Assembly: GCA_944380605.1 (NCBI GenBank)
Contig: CALWIA010000013.1
Coordinates: 1 to 41,807, forward strand
Length of the DNA: 41,807 nucleotides
Reading direction: 5' to 3'
Origin: an uncultured Lachnospiraceae bacterium
GTDB lineage: Bacteria; Bacillota; Clostridia; Lachnospirales; Lachnospiraceae
A program made the translations under genes and the position numbers. Within the stretch, counting starts at the first letter, position 1, and every line of letters begins with the position of its first letter. The notes below the pieces were generated by a model. That model was not told the DNA's origin. It did no database searches and was given only the letters and a program-made list of their open reading frames with translations. Positions 8,505-16,157 of the stretch are shown here, one piece after another.

Positions 8505-8533
8505 ATTCTACTGTCTGCGGGAAAATAAAACAA
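8505..8533 (-). promoter_or_regulatory. uidA: Probable promoter of uidA
   Basis: On the minus strand TTGTTT (8533-8528), 17 bases, then TAGAAT (8510-8505). The -35 is weak, the -10 good. The leader to the ATG would be about 80 bases. No obvious operator palindrome is seen. Confidence 0.5.
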
Positions 8534-8576
8534 GCCAAAAGACAGAATTTGTAAAGAATTTCTCCCGGTCCGCGCC

Positions 8577-10274
8577 TTACTGGGTCAAAAGCACCAGCAC
8601 CTGGCAGCTGTCCAGGGTCACCTCGGTCTGACCGGCTTTTGCTCCCGTTTCCATATTGGACAGAAGCACCTGTTTCACCGGCTTTTCCAGCGTCAGGGCG
8701 CAGGGCTGCTTCCCATAATTGGCCAGAATCCGGATCTCTCCGCTCCGTCCTTCCTCCGTTTCCTCCAGCACCCGGCTGTAGGCAAAGATATCGTCCAGGT
8801 CTTCATACAGCGGCACAAACCGTCCGTAGGTGAAAATATCTTTGTATTCCGGCGCTTTCCGCAGCGCCACCAGCTTCCGGTAGTAGTTCAGCACCGAATC
8901 CGGACGGCTCTCCTGCTCCTTCACGTTGATCTCGCGGAAGTTGGGATTCATGGCCAGCCAGGGCGTGCCGGAGGTAAAACCTCCGTTGGCGTCCCCGCTC
9001 CACTGCATCGGCGTCCGGGCGTTGTCCCGGCTGTTTTCATAGCAGCACGCCAGCGCTTCCTCCAGACTGCATCCATCCGCCAGCGCCTGCCGATACTGAT
9101 CTTTGGTGCTGATATCGTCGTACTCGTCGATGCTGTTTCTCCGGCAGTTGGTCATGCCGATTTCCTGCCCCTGATAAAGGAAGGGAATTCCCCGCAGCAG
9201 CATGGAAGTGGTCGCCAGCATCTTTTTGCCGGCTTCCTTCTGCGCCCATTCCGGCAAAAACCGGCTGGCGCCTCTGGGTTCATCGTGATTCTCAATGATA
9301 TTGGCTTCAAAACCTCCCACTTCCTGGGCCTTCTCCTGGGCGTCAAACAGCGCGTCTCTCCATTCCCGGAACGAGAATTTCCGACTGTTGTGCCATCCGT
9401 CGCTGCCCTGCATCAGGGTGTGGGCGCTGAAGTCAAACATGGTGGAAAAATGACCGTCTTCGCCGATGAATTCTTTCAGTTCCTCCTCCTTCATGTTGAA
9501 CACTTCTCCCACGGTAAACGCGTCGTACTTCTGGAAGGTTTCCCGCTTCATCTCCTCCAGAAAATCTCCCACGCCATGGGCGTCTTCGATCATACGGGCC
9601 GCCGACGCCAGTCCATCCGGGCCATCCGGTTCGTAGGATGGAAAATCGATGTTCTTTTTGATATTGATAATAGCGTCGATGCGGAAACCGCCCAGCCCCT
9701 TGTCCATCCACCAGTTGATCATCTTGTAGATTTCCCGGCGCACTTCCGGATTTTCCCAGTTCAGATCCGGCTGCTCTTTCGCGAACAGGTGCAGGTAGTA
9801 CAGATCTTTGGTGCCGGGCACCGGCTCCCACGCGTTTCCGCCGAAATAGGACCGATAATTGGCCGGTTCTTTCCCGTCTTTCCCCTTCCGGATATAAAAG
9901 TATCCGCCGTATCTGCCTTCCGGGTCTTCCATGGCCTTCTGAAACCAGACATGCTGATCGGAGCAGTGGTTGACCACCAGGTCCATCAGGATATACATCC
10001 CCCGCTTCTTCGCCTCTTCCAGCAAATGGTCGAAGTCCTCCATGGTGCCGAACTCTTCCCCGATGCTGTAATAGTCCGCGATGTCATACCCCTGATCCAC
10101 AAAGGGGGATTTATAAATGGGAGACAGCCAGATGATATCGATTCCCAGCTCTTTCAGATAATCCAGTTTCTCCGTCACGCCCTTCAGATCCCCGATTCCG
10201 TCTCCATTGGTATCCAGAAAGCTCTTGGGATAAATCTGATAGGCCACCTTGTCATGCCACCATTTCTTTTCCAT
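8577..10274 (-). CDS. malL: GH13 alpha-glucosidase (oligo-1,6-glucosidase type)
   Basis: The product has 565 residues, typical of GH13 subfamily 31. The N-terminus WWHDKVAYQIYPKSFLDTNG is a family hallmark. The conserved regions are DLVVNHCSD (98-106), GGFRIDAI with nucleophile D200, FTVGEVF with acid/base E257, and IIENHDEPR with D331. It hydrolyses terminal alpha-linked glucose from short oligosaccharides in the cytoplasm. The residue after D200 is alanine, where many alpha-1,6 enzymes have valine and alpha-1,4 enzymes have threonine, so the linkage preference is uncertain. The ATG at 10274 has AAGGAG at good spacing; the ATG at 10280 is too close to that site. A divergent AraC regulator starts at 10415. 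Confidence 0.93.
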   Translation of the reverse strand: MEKKWWHDKVAYQIYPKSFLDTNGDGIGDLKGVTEKLDYLKELGIDIIWLSPIYKSPFVDQGYDIADYYSIGEEFGTMEDFDHLLEEAKKRGMYILMDLVVNHCSDQHVWFQKAMEDPEGRYGGYFYIRKGKDGKEPANYRSYFGGNAWEPVPGTKDLYYLHLFAKEQPDLNWENPEVRREIYKMINWWMDKGLGGFRIDAIINIKKNIDFPSYEPDGPDGLASAARMIEDAHGVGDFLEEMKRETFQKYDAFTVGEVFNMKEEELKEFIGEDGHFSTMFDFSAHTLMQGSDGWHNSRKFSFREWRDALFDAQEKAQEVGGFEANIIENHDEPRGASRFLPEWAQKEAGKKMLATTSMLLRGIPFLYQGQEIGMTNCRRNSIDEYDDISTKDQYRQALADGCSLEEALACCYENSRDNARTPMQWSGDANGGFTSGTPWLAMNPNFREINVKEQESRPDSVLNYYRKLVALRKAPEYKDIFTYGRFVPLYEDLDDIFAYSRVLEETEEGRSGEIRILANYGKQPCALTLEKPVKQVLLSNMETGAKAGQTEVTLDSCQVLVLLTQ

Positions 10275-10328
10275 AACCATATCTCCTTTTATTGGTTCCG
10301 CCGCTTGCGGTTTTTGTACGATACTGTT

Positions 10329-10334
10329 ATTATA
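10329..10334 (-). promoter_or_regulatory. TATAAT box ahead of the GH13 gene, no matching -35
   Basis: A perfect TATAAT lies on the minus strand 55 bases before the GH13 start, but at 16-18 bases upstream only A/G-rich sequence is found. Promoters lacking a -35 are often activator-dependent, which fits the divergent AraC-type gene. Activation is inferred. Confidence 0.5.
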
Positions 10335-10414
10335 AAAAGAAAAAGCCCGTTTTTCTTCTACTATTGTGACCTGTTTTTTGCATAAATCTGCTCTTTTACA
10401 GAAAGGAATCCGAC

Positions 10415-11314
10415 ATGCGCTCTGTTCCCGCTCCTGAACAAAAAGAAAAGGCCCGCCACGGCGAGCAGATGTTTCCTCTGAAGCAATATATCACCGGTTT
10501 GTCCGCGGAGCACCCGGCCATACCGGCCCACTGGCACGACGAAGCCGAATGGACCATGATCCTGGAAGGCAGCTGCCGGTACCAGATACAGCTGGAGACT
10601 TACGACGTATCCGCCGGCGACCTGGTATTTATCCCTCCGGCGGCCCTGCACGCCATCTCCTGGTCCCAAAACGCCTCCATGCGTTCGGAAACCTATGTGT
10701 TTCATATGGATTTTCTGGGCGCCCACACCGGCGATATCTGCGCCGTGCGCTACCTCTCCCCTGCAGTTTCCCGAAACCTGCAGTTTCCTCTGGTTCTTTC
10801 CGCCGGCCACCCGGCCTACGGGGAAGCGGTCCGTATTTTCCGCTTTCTCAGCCAGGCTTATACGGAACAAAAACCTGGATTCGAACTGACCCTGAAGGCG
10901 TGTCTGCTGCAGTTTCTGGCCATTCTGGTACCCCATGCGTCTCTGAGGCAGCAGGACCTGCCCCGGCGGGACTTCCTGCGGCAGGAACATACCGCCCGGC
11001 TGAAACGGGTGCTGGAATATATGGACTCCCACATCTCCGAAGACCTTCCCATCGAAGACCTGGCCCGCGTCTGCGGTTTCAGCCCCTGGTATTTTATGCG
11101 GTTTTTCAAGACCTGCATGGGCATGACCTGTCTGGAGTACATCAAAAAGCAGCGGCTGGAAAAAGCCGCCGGACTGCTGGTCCAGGAGGGCATGACCCCT
11201 CTGGAAGCCTCGCTGTCCGCCGGCTTTTCAAATCTTTCGTATTTTTACCGGGAATTCCGGAAGGCCTACGGCATGACGCCCAGTCAGTACCGGCGCATCA
11301 GGAATTCTTCATAA
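10415..11314 (+). CDS. AraC-family transcriptional regulator
   Basis: The product has 299 residues. The N-terminal cupin-like ligand domain contains PAHWHDEAEWTMILEGSC and AGDLVFIPPAALHAI. The C-terminal double HTH domain runs from about residue 197, with IEDLARVCGFSPWYFMRFFK as the first HTH and the family signature near AGFSNLSYFYREFRKAYG leading to TPSQYRR. AGAAAGGAAT precedes the ATG. It faces the GH13 gene, whose promoter lacks a -35, so it probably activates malL and perhaps uidA in response to a sugar; this is inference from position. Its 3' end overlaps the convergent DUF47 gene by 17 bases. Confidence 0.93.
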   Translation: MRSVPAPEQKEKARHGEQMFPLKQYITGLSAEHPAIPAHWHDEAEWTMILEGSCRYQIQLETYDVSAGDLVFIPPAALHAISWSQNASMRSETYVFHMDFLGAHTGDICAVRYLSPAVSRNLQFPLVLSAGHPAYGEAVRIFRFLSQAYTEQKPGFELTLKACLLQFLAILVPHASLRQQDLPRRDFLRQEHTARLKRVLEYMDSHISEDLPIEDLARVCGFSPWYFMRFFKTCMGMTCLEYIKKQRLEKAAGLLVQEGMTPLEASLSAGFSNLSYFYREFRKAYGMTPSQYRRIRNSS

Positions 11315-11921
11315 CCACGCTTTCCACGGCGTCCGCCACGTGCTCACAGGCGTCCGCGCATTTTTCCAGATAAATGTAAATCTCCCGCCAGGAAATGATC
11401 TCCAGCGGATCCGTGCAGGACGTGTGCAGGCTGCGCAGACTGGCGATAAACAGCTTGTCCGCCTCTTCCTCCATGGTATTGACATGGATGATGTGCTCCT
11501 GCAGCTTTTTGGAACGCTTGAAATCCGCGAATTCGCTGATCATGCTCTTGACCTCTTCGCAGCAGCGGATCACCACTTCCGCCATGTCCAGCGCCTCCGG
11601 CCGGATGGTCTGAACATTGTTGCAGTAAATCCGCATCAGCACGTCTTCGATCTTGTCGGTGATCTCATCGATGCTCTGGCTCAGCAGAATGATGTCCTCC
11701 CGTTCAATGGGGGTGATGAACGCCCGCGCCAGCACGTTTAACATCTCATGCTTCTTGCCATCCGCGCTGTGCTCCACCTTGTGGATCTCGTCGATCCGCT
11801 GCTTTAAAGAACCGGGTTCAAAATGGCGCATGGCGTCTTCCAGCATGTGGGCCGCCTGGCACGCATACTCCGAACAGGTGATAAAGTTTTCAAAATAGAA
11901 CGAATCCTGCTTCTTTGACAT
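11298..11921 (-). CDS. DUF47/PhoU-like accessory protein of the phosphate transporter
   Basis: The product has 207 residues and is all-helical, with the paired pattern of the PhoU-like DUF47 family: KVEHSADGKKHEMLNVLARA, then ITPIEREDIILLSQSIDEIT and EKCADACEHVADAVE near the end. The acidic ExxxD-type repeats are expected to bind metal. These proteins accompany PiT phosphate transporters and are thought to tune them. Here the gene lies 20 bases after the pit stop codon, in one operon. The start ATG has AAGGAGAATATT upstream. The 3' end overlaps the convergent AraC gene by 17 bases, and no terminator is visible. Confidence 0.92.
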   Translation of the reverse strand: MSKKQDSFYFENFITCSEYACQAAHMLEDAMRHFEPGSLKQRIDEIHKVEHSADGKKHEMLNVLARAFITPIEREDIILLSQSIDEITDKIEDVLMRIYCNNVQTIRPEALDMAEVVIRCCEEVKSMISEFADFKRSKKLQEHIIHVNTMEEEADKLFIASLRSLHTSCTDPLEIISWREIYIYLEKCADACEHVADAVESVVMKNS

Positions 11922-11941
11922 AATATTCTCCTTTTATCCAT

Positions 11942-12994
11942 TCAGAAAATTGCCATGAACAGCTTTGCCATAACAAAGCTGATGAAACCGCAGCCCGGGA
12001 ACGTGAAGATCCAGGTCAGAACCATATCCTTTACTACGCCGAAATTGATGGCGGAAATTCTGCGGACTGCTCCCACACCCATAATCGCCGTCGTCTTGGT
12101 GTGGGTGGTGGAAACCGGGATGCCGAACAGACTGGACAGCAGCAGGCAGAACGCGGCGGACAGGTCCGCCGAAAATCCCTGGTACTTCTCCAGCTTTACC
12201 ATATCCATTCCCACGGATTTGATAATCTTTTCCCCGCCGACGCTGGTGCCGATGCCCATAACGGAACTGCACAGAATCATCAGCCACACCGGAATCATGA
12301 TTCCGCTGACGCTGCTCTGGCCGTTGCAGAAGGCCACGCCCAAAAACAGCACGCCGATAAACTTCTGGCCATCCTGGGCGCCGTGCATGAAGCTCATGGC
12401 AATGGCTCCGAAAATCTGGGCGCCGGTAAAGAACTTTCCGGTTTTGCGCCGGTCCATGCCTGCGCAGATCAGCGTCACCAGTTTGCAGAACACCCAGCCG
12501 GTGACAAAGCCCAGAAACAGGCTCAGCACCAGGCCGTACAGTACCTTGACCCACTCGTTCATATTGATGCCGCCGACGCCGTTGTGGATGGCGATGGCAG
12601 CGCCGGACAGGCCGGCGATCAGGCTGTGGCTCTCGCTGGTGGGAATGCCGAAATACGAAGCGCCTACGCTGTAGACCACAATGGAGAACAGCGCCGCGCA
12701 CAAAGCGATCAGCGCTTCCTGCGTATTGCCGCCGAAGTCCACCATGTTGCTGATGGTCGAGGCAACCGAGCTGTTGATGTGGGTCATAACAAGAACGCCC
12801 AGAAAGTTAAAAACGGCACTGAGAAGAATCGCCGTTCTGGCGGGCAGACACCGTGTCGTGATGCAGGTGGCAATGGCGTTGGGCGCGTCTGTCCATCCGT
12901 TGACAAAGATGACTCCCAGGGTCAGCAGAACCGTAATCAGCAGAACCGGATTCGTGCTCATTCCCTCCAGGAAATACGAAAAAGATACGTCCAT
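11942..12994 (-). CDS. pit: Inorganic phosphate transporter, PiT family
   Basis: The product has 350 residues with about ten membrane segments. The two halves carry the duplicated PiT signatures: GWTDAPNAIATCITTR near the N-terminus and SFMHGAQDGQKFIGV in the middle, plus GIPVSTTHTKTTAIMG and GIPTSESHSLIAGLSG. It is expected to import phosphate coupled to cations. The ATG at 12994 was chosen, with a modest AGTAGGTAT site; a later ATG at 12961 has GGAGGGA too close. Upstream lie a terminator-like hairpin (13077-13107), a promoter (13213-13241) and Pho-box-like repeats (13250-13304). Together these suggest phosphate-starvation control plus leader control. Confidence 0.93.
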   Translation of the reverse strand: MDVSFSYFLEGMSTNPVLLITVLLTLGVIFVNGWTDAPNAIATCITTRCLPARTAILLSAVFNFLGVLVMTHINSSVASTISNMVDFGGNTQEALIALCAALFSIVVYSVGASYFGIPTSESHSLIAGLSGAAIAIHNGVGGINMNEWVKVLYGLVLSLFLGFVTGWVFCKLVTLICAGMDRRKTGKFFTGAQIFGAIAMSFMHGAQDGQKFIGVLFLGVAFCNGQSSVSGIMIPVWLMILCSSVMGIGTSVGGEKIIKSVGMDMVKLEKYQGFSADLSAAFCLLLSSLFGIPVSTTHTKTTAIMGVGAVRRISAINFGVVKDMVLTWIFTFPGCGFISFVMAKLFMAIF

Positions 12995-13069
12995 ACAGAT
13001 ACCTACTTTTTTCAGATTTTCCGTTTCGTCCTCGGGAACCTCCGGCTTTAGCCGGCCCTCCGCGCAGAC

Positions 13070-13107
13070 AAAAACAGGGCGGGACCTTCTGGCCGAAAGT
13101 CCCGCCC
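13070..13107 (-). terminator. Terminator-like hairpin in the leader of the phosphate transporter
   Basis: Read leftward, GGGCGGGAC pairs with GTCCCGCCC (13107-13077), followed at once by TGTTTTTGT. It lies about 75 bases ahead of the pit ATG and about 100 bases after the expected transcript start, so it sits inside the 5' leader. A small hairpin CCGGC-TTTA-GCCGG (13042-13055) follows. This is the layout of an attenuator or riboswitch, but I recognise no known aptamer class in 13108-13205. Confidence 0.6.
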
Positions 13108-13212
13108 ACCTCATGCCGGAATACAAATCACCGCCCCGTGCATTGGGTAAACATATTCAAACGGGGTGCAGCATCTCCCCGCGACAGACTTCACCATAAT
13201 CCCAGCATTTTC

Positions 13213-13241
13213 ATGCTAACATCAATTTTACAATTCGTCAA
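13213..13241 (-). promoter_or_regulatory. Promoter of the pit-DUF47 operon
   Basis: Minus strand TTGACG (13241-13236), 17 bases, TAGCAT (13218-13213), with TG one base ahead of the -10 (extended -10). The leader to the pit start would be about 210 bases. Confidence 0.75.
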
Positions 13242-13249
13242 TAGTTTTG

Positions 13250-13304
13250 TGTAAAAATTAAACCTGTGTAAATTTTGTGTAAAACGCTGGGGCGGGGGTG
13301 TAAA
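13250..13304 (-). promoter_or_regulatory. Pho-box-like TTTACA repeats upstream of pit
   Basis: Four TTTACA hexamers, all on the minus strand, lie at 13304-13299, 13283-13278, 13272-13267 and 13255-13250, just upstream of the -35. Two pairs are spaced 11 and 21 bases, matching one and two helical turns. In Bacillus, PhoP binds TT(A/T/C)ACA repeats with about 11-base periodicity. This fits a phosphate transporter, but binding is inferred. Confidence 0.6.
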
Positions 13305-13514
13305 ATGAGGCAAATGTGAAAATTTTCACTTTTCGTTTCCCGCCGGCCGTGCTATGATAGTAATACTGAAGCGCCTTTTCAGGCACTTCCTTCTAAGCCA
13401 CATGGCTTCTGTCCATTTTCTGATCGTATAAGATCTTCTCTTTATTTCCCTGAATCATTTCGGACAGAACTTTCCAGAACCTTACAAATGCAGTATAATG
13501 AAAGGAGAACACGT
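13305..13514 (+). other. Region upstream of the Rpn gene: palindrome and small hairpins
   Basis: It contains a perfect 14-base palindrome GTGAAAATTTTCAC (13316-13329), a TATGAT -10-like box (13353-13358) without a clear -35, and two small hairpins: GAAGCGCC with GGCACTTC (13368-13389) and AAGCC with GGCTT (13395-13408). The ribosome site AAAGGAG is at 13501-13507. No gene is seen. Confidence 0.45.
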
Positions 13515-14384
13515 ATGAGCGACACTACAGTAAACCGCAGCTATAAAGACAGCCTGTTCCGGATGATTTTCCGCGAAAAGAAAGAGCTTTTAAGTCTTTA
13601 TAATGCAATCAACGGCACCCACTATGAAGATCCGGAGCAGCTGACTATCACAACTCTGGATGATGTTATTTATATCCGATGGAAAGATGATGTCTCTTTC
13701 CTGATTCAGGATATTTTAAATCTCTACGAGCATCAAAGCACGCAAAACCCCAATATGCCGCTGCGGGGACTGTTTTATATTGCTTCGCTTTATCGGAAAT
13801 ATATCGAAGAACACAATCTGGACCTTTATTCCAGTTCTCTCCTGCGGCTGCCGATGCCCCGGTATGTGGTTTTTTATAATGGAACCCGGCAGGAACCGGA
13901 CCGGACCGAACTGCGGCTCTCCGATTCATTTATTAAGAAAGATGGCGAGCCCAGCATCGAATGCACGGCTCTGGTACTGAACATCAATTACGGACATAAT
14001 AAAGAGTTGATGGCAGCCTGCCGAAAGCTGTACGAATATTCCTATTTTGTTGAAAAAGTCCGGGAATTCCTGAAAAAAGGACTGACACGAGAAGCCGCCG
14101 TTGATCAGGCGGTAGAAGATTGCATAAAAGCAGATATCCTGAGAGATTTTCTAAGTCTGCACAGAGCGGAGGTGAAAGACGTGATTCTGACAGAATACAA
14201 TGAAAAACGGCATGAAGAAACCTTGATGGAACAAGGATTCGAACAAGGCAAGGCCGAAATGGCCATTCGCATGCTTAAAGACGGCATGCCGCCGGAGAAA
14301 GTCAAACAGTACACCGGTCTTGGCGAAGAACAGTGGCATTCCATTCTGCGGCGCGCCGGACTGTCCCAGGAACACGATGTTTGA
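13515..14384 (+). CDS. Rpn-family PD-(D/E)XK nuclease / putative transposase
   Basis: The product has 289 residues. The N-terminal half carries the Rpn/transposase_31-type pattern: YKDSLFRMIFREKKELLSLY, then DDVIYIRWKDDVSFLI and LNLYEHQSTQNPNMPLR, where an E-x-Q replaces the usual E-x-K, as is common in this family. The C-terminal part is helical and charged (QGFEQGKAEMAIRMLKDG), typical of the Rpn tail. Rpn proteins are DNases that promote RecA-independent recombination; they occur in many copies in Lachnospiraceae and often mark mobile DNA. AAAGGAG precedes the ATG at 13515. Base composition looks more A/T-rich than its neighbours. Confidence 0.88.
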   Translation: MSDTTVNRSYKDSLFRMIFREKKELLSLYNAINGTHYEDPEQLTITTLDDVIYIRWKDDVSFLIQDILNLYEHQSTQNPNMPLRGLFYIASLYRKYIEEHNLDLYSSSLLRLPMPRYVVFYNGTRQEPDRTELRLSDSFIKKDGEPSIECTALVLNINYGHNKELMAACRKLYEYSYFVEKVREFLKKGLTREAAVDQAVEDCIKADILRDFLSLHRAEVKDVILTEYNEKRHEETLMEQGFEQGKAEMAIRMLKDGMPPEKVKQYTGLGEEQWHSILRRAGLSQEHDV

Positions 14385-14410
14385 TTTTGATGACAAAGGA
14401 GACTTCTCAG

Positions 14411-14923
14411 ATGAAACTGATGGTACTATATGATTCAAAAACCGGAAACACCAAACGAATGGCAGAAGTTATCGCGGAGGGCATGAAACGGATTCCGGAC
14501 ACGCAGGTCAAAGTCTGTTCGATTGCCGATATGGACGAGATATGGGCATCGGAAAGCAGCTGCATCGTCCTTGGCACTCCCACGTACCTTTCCAGCGTGT
14601 CCGCCGCAGTAAAAAACTGGCTGGACGGCCCCTGCCGGAAATGCCGGCCTGCCGGGAAACTGGGCGGAGCTTTTGCCACGGAAGACTACCTCCACGGCGG
14701 CGGAGACCTGGCCGTCCGCCTCATCCTCGACCACATGATGGTATACGGCATGCTGACCTATTCCGGCGGCGGCGCTTTCGGCAAACCGGTCATCCATTTG
14801 GGACCGGTAGCGCTGAGCAGCCAGCTGGACGCAAGTGTCGAAACGTTTCTGACTTATGGAGAACGCATGGCAGCCAAAGCAGCGGAACTTTTTAACCGCG
14901 GATCGGAATCCGTAAATCACTGA
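14411..14923 (+). CDS. Flavodoxin-like FMN protein (WrbA/NAD(P)H:quinone reductase type)
   Basis: The product has 170 residues with a flavodoxin fold. The FMN phosphate loop is YDSKTGNTKRMAEVIAEGM at the N-terminus, and the aromatic flavin loop includes LGTPTYLSSVSAAVKNWLD. Later GGAFATEDYLHGGGD and a hydrophobic strand complete the fold. It probably transfers electrons or reduces small acceptors in the cytoplasm; the partner is unknown. AAAGGAG precedes the ATG. It follows the Rpn gene by 26 bases and precedes the EamA gene by 35, so the three may share a transcript. Confidence 0.88.
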   Translation: MKLMVLYDSKTGNTKRMAEVIAEGMKRIPDTQVKVCSIADMDEIWASESSCIVLGTPTYLSSVSAAVKNWLDGPCRKCRPAGKLGGAFATEDYLHGGGDLAVRLILDHMMVYGMLTYSGGGAFGKPVIHLGPVALSSQLDASVETFLTYGERMAAKAAELFNRGSESVNH

Positions 14924-14958
14924 GAAACCGCAAACCATACAAAGGAGCGCGCATATTC

Positions 14959-15372
14959 ATGTGGGCATTATTTGCTCTGGGATCGGCAGTCTTTGCCGCC
15001 CTGACATCCATTCTGGCCAAAATCGGTATAGAAGGCGTAAATTCCAACCTGGCAACCGCTATCCGCACGGTTGTAGTGGTTCTTATGGCATGGGGCATGG
15101 TATTCCTCACCGGAGGACAATCCGGAATTTCCGGAATCAGCCGGAAAAGCTGGCTGTTTCTCATTTTATCCGGACTGGCTACCGGCGCCTCATGGCTCTG
15201 CTACTACCGGGCGCTGCAGGTCGGCCAGGCCTCCAAAGTCGTTCCCATTGACAAACTGAGCGTAGTCATTACACTGGTGCTTGCTTTTGTACTTCTGCGT
15301 GAACCGTTCACTTCCAGAACGATTCTGGGTGCGGTTCTGATTACCGCCGGTACCCTGATTATGGTTTTGTAA
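14959..15372 (+). CDS. Half-size EamA (DMT) transporter
   Basis: The product has 137 residues with about five membrane segments (2-20, 30-50, 64-84, 92-110, 118-136), equal to one EamA domain rather than the usual two. The end VVPIDKLSVVITLVLAFVLL followed by GAVLITAGTLIMVL is characteristic of single-domain members, which probably work as dimers. The substrate is unknown; relatives move amino acids, sugars or drugs. AAAGGAGCG precedes the ATG. It converges on the inositol-monophosphatase gene with 8 bases between stops. Confidence 0.88.
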   Translation: MWALFALGSAVFAALTSILAKIGIEGVNSNLATAIRTVVVVLMAWGMVFLTGGQSGISGISRKSWLFLILSGLATGASWLCYYRALQVGQASKVVPIDKLSVVITLVLAFVLLREPFTSRTILGAVLITAGTLIMVL

Positions 15373-15380
15373 CCTGTCTT

Positions 15381-16157
15381 TTACGTCTCTTTGCAGTACG
15401 GCAGCAGCAGGCCCCCGATGGTTCCGTTTCCTGCCAGAATATCCGACGGATGCCGCGCGTCTACCGGAGCGCCGGAAAAGTCCGTCACCGCTCCTCCAGC
15501 CTCTTCCACCAGAAGCAGGCCGGCGGCAAAATCCCAGGGTTTTAGATTTCTTTCAAAAAAGGCGTCGATCCGGCCGCAGGCTACATAGGCCAGCTCCATA
15601 GCGGCGGAACCCAGACGGCGGATGTCGGCGCACTGCAGGAAAATTTCCTTGAAATTCCGGAAATTCTGATCGGCCAGTTCCTTCCGGTAGGGACTGGTGC
15701 CTATGGATATCAGACTCTCCGTCAGCGTTTTCGCAGAACTTGCATGAATGGTCGCACCGTTTAAAAACGCGCCGCCGCCCCGTTCCGCCGTAAACATCTC
15801 TCCTGTATAGGGCTGATAGACAATGCCCTTGCAGATCTGTCCATCCTGCCACAGCGCCAGAGAAAGGGCGCTGGCACGAAAATCGTGAATCAGATTGGTG
15901 GTGCCGTCTACCGGATCCAGAATCCAGACCGGACGGGAAAAATCAATCTCTTCATTGTTCTTTTCTTCCCCCATAAACTGAATCTCCGGATACAGCGCCG
16001 CCAGCCGGTTTTTCATGTATTCCTGAACCTGGAAATCTACCTGCGTTACAAAGTCCGCCACGCCCTTGGTCTGTACCATAGCGGCCCGCTCTTTATCCCG
16101 GAACAGCGGCGTCACTTCTTTTACCAGCTCCGTCAACTGATGCATTTCAATTTTCAT
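15381..16157 (-). CDS. suhB: Inositol-monophosphatase family phosphatase
   Basis: The product has 258 residues with all metal-site motifs of the IMPase family: FMGEEKN (E64/E65), WILDPVDGTTNLIHDF (D81, D84) and WDFAAGLLLVEEAGG near residue 205. It hydrolyses phosphate from inositol phosphate or related sugar phosphates such as 3'-phosphoadenosine derivatives, using magnesium. The exact substrate cannot be told. The start overlaps the end of the upstream ComEC-like gene by 11 bases, indicating coupled translation. Confidence 0.93.
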   Translation of the reverse strand: MKIEMHQLTELVKEVTPLFRDKERAAMVQTKGVADFVTQVDFQVQEYMKNRLAALYPEIQFMGEEKNNEEIDFSRPVWILDPVDGTTNLIHDFRASALSLALWQDGQICKGIVYQPYTGEMFTAERGGGAFLNGATIHASSAKTLTESLISIGTSPYRKELADQNFRNFKEIFLQCADIRRLGSAAMELAYVACGRIDAFFERNLKPWDFAAGLLLVEEAGGAVTDFSGAPVDARHPSDILAGNGTIGGLLLPYCKET

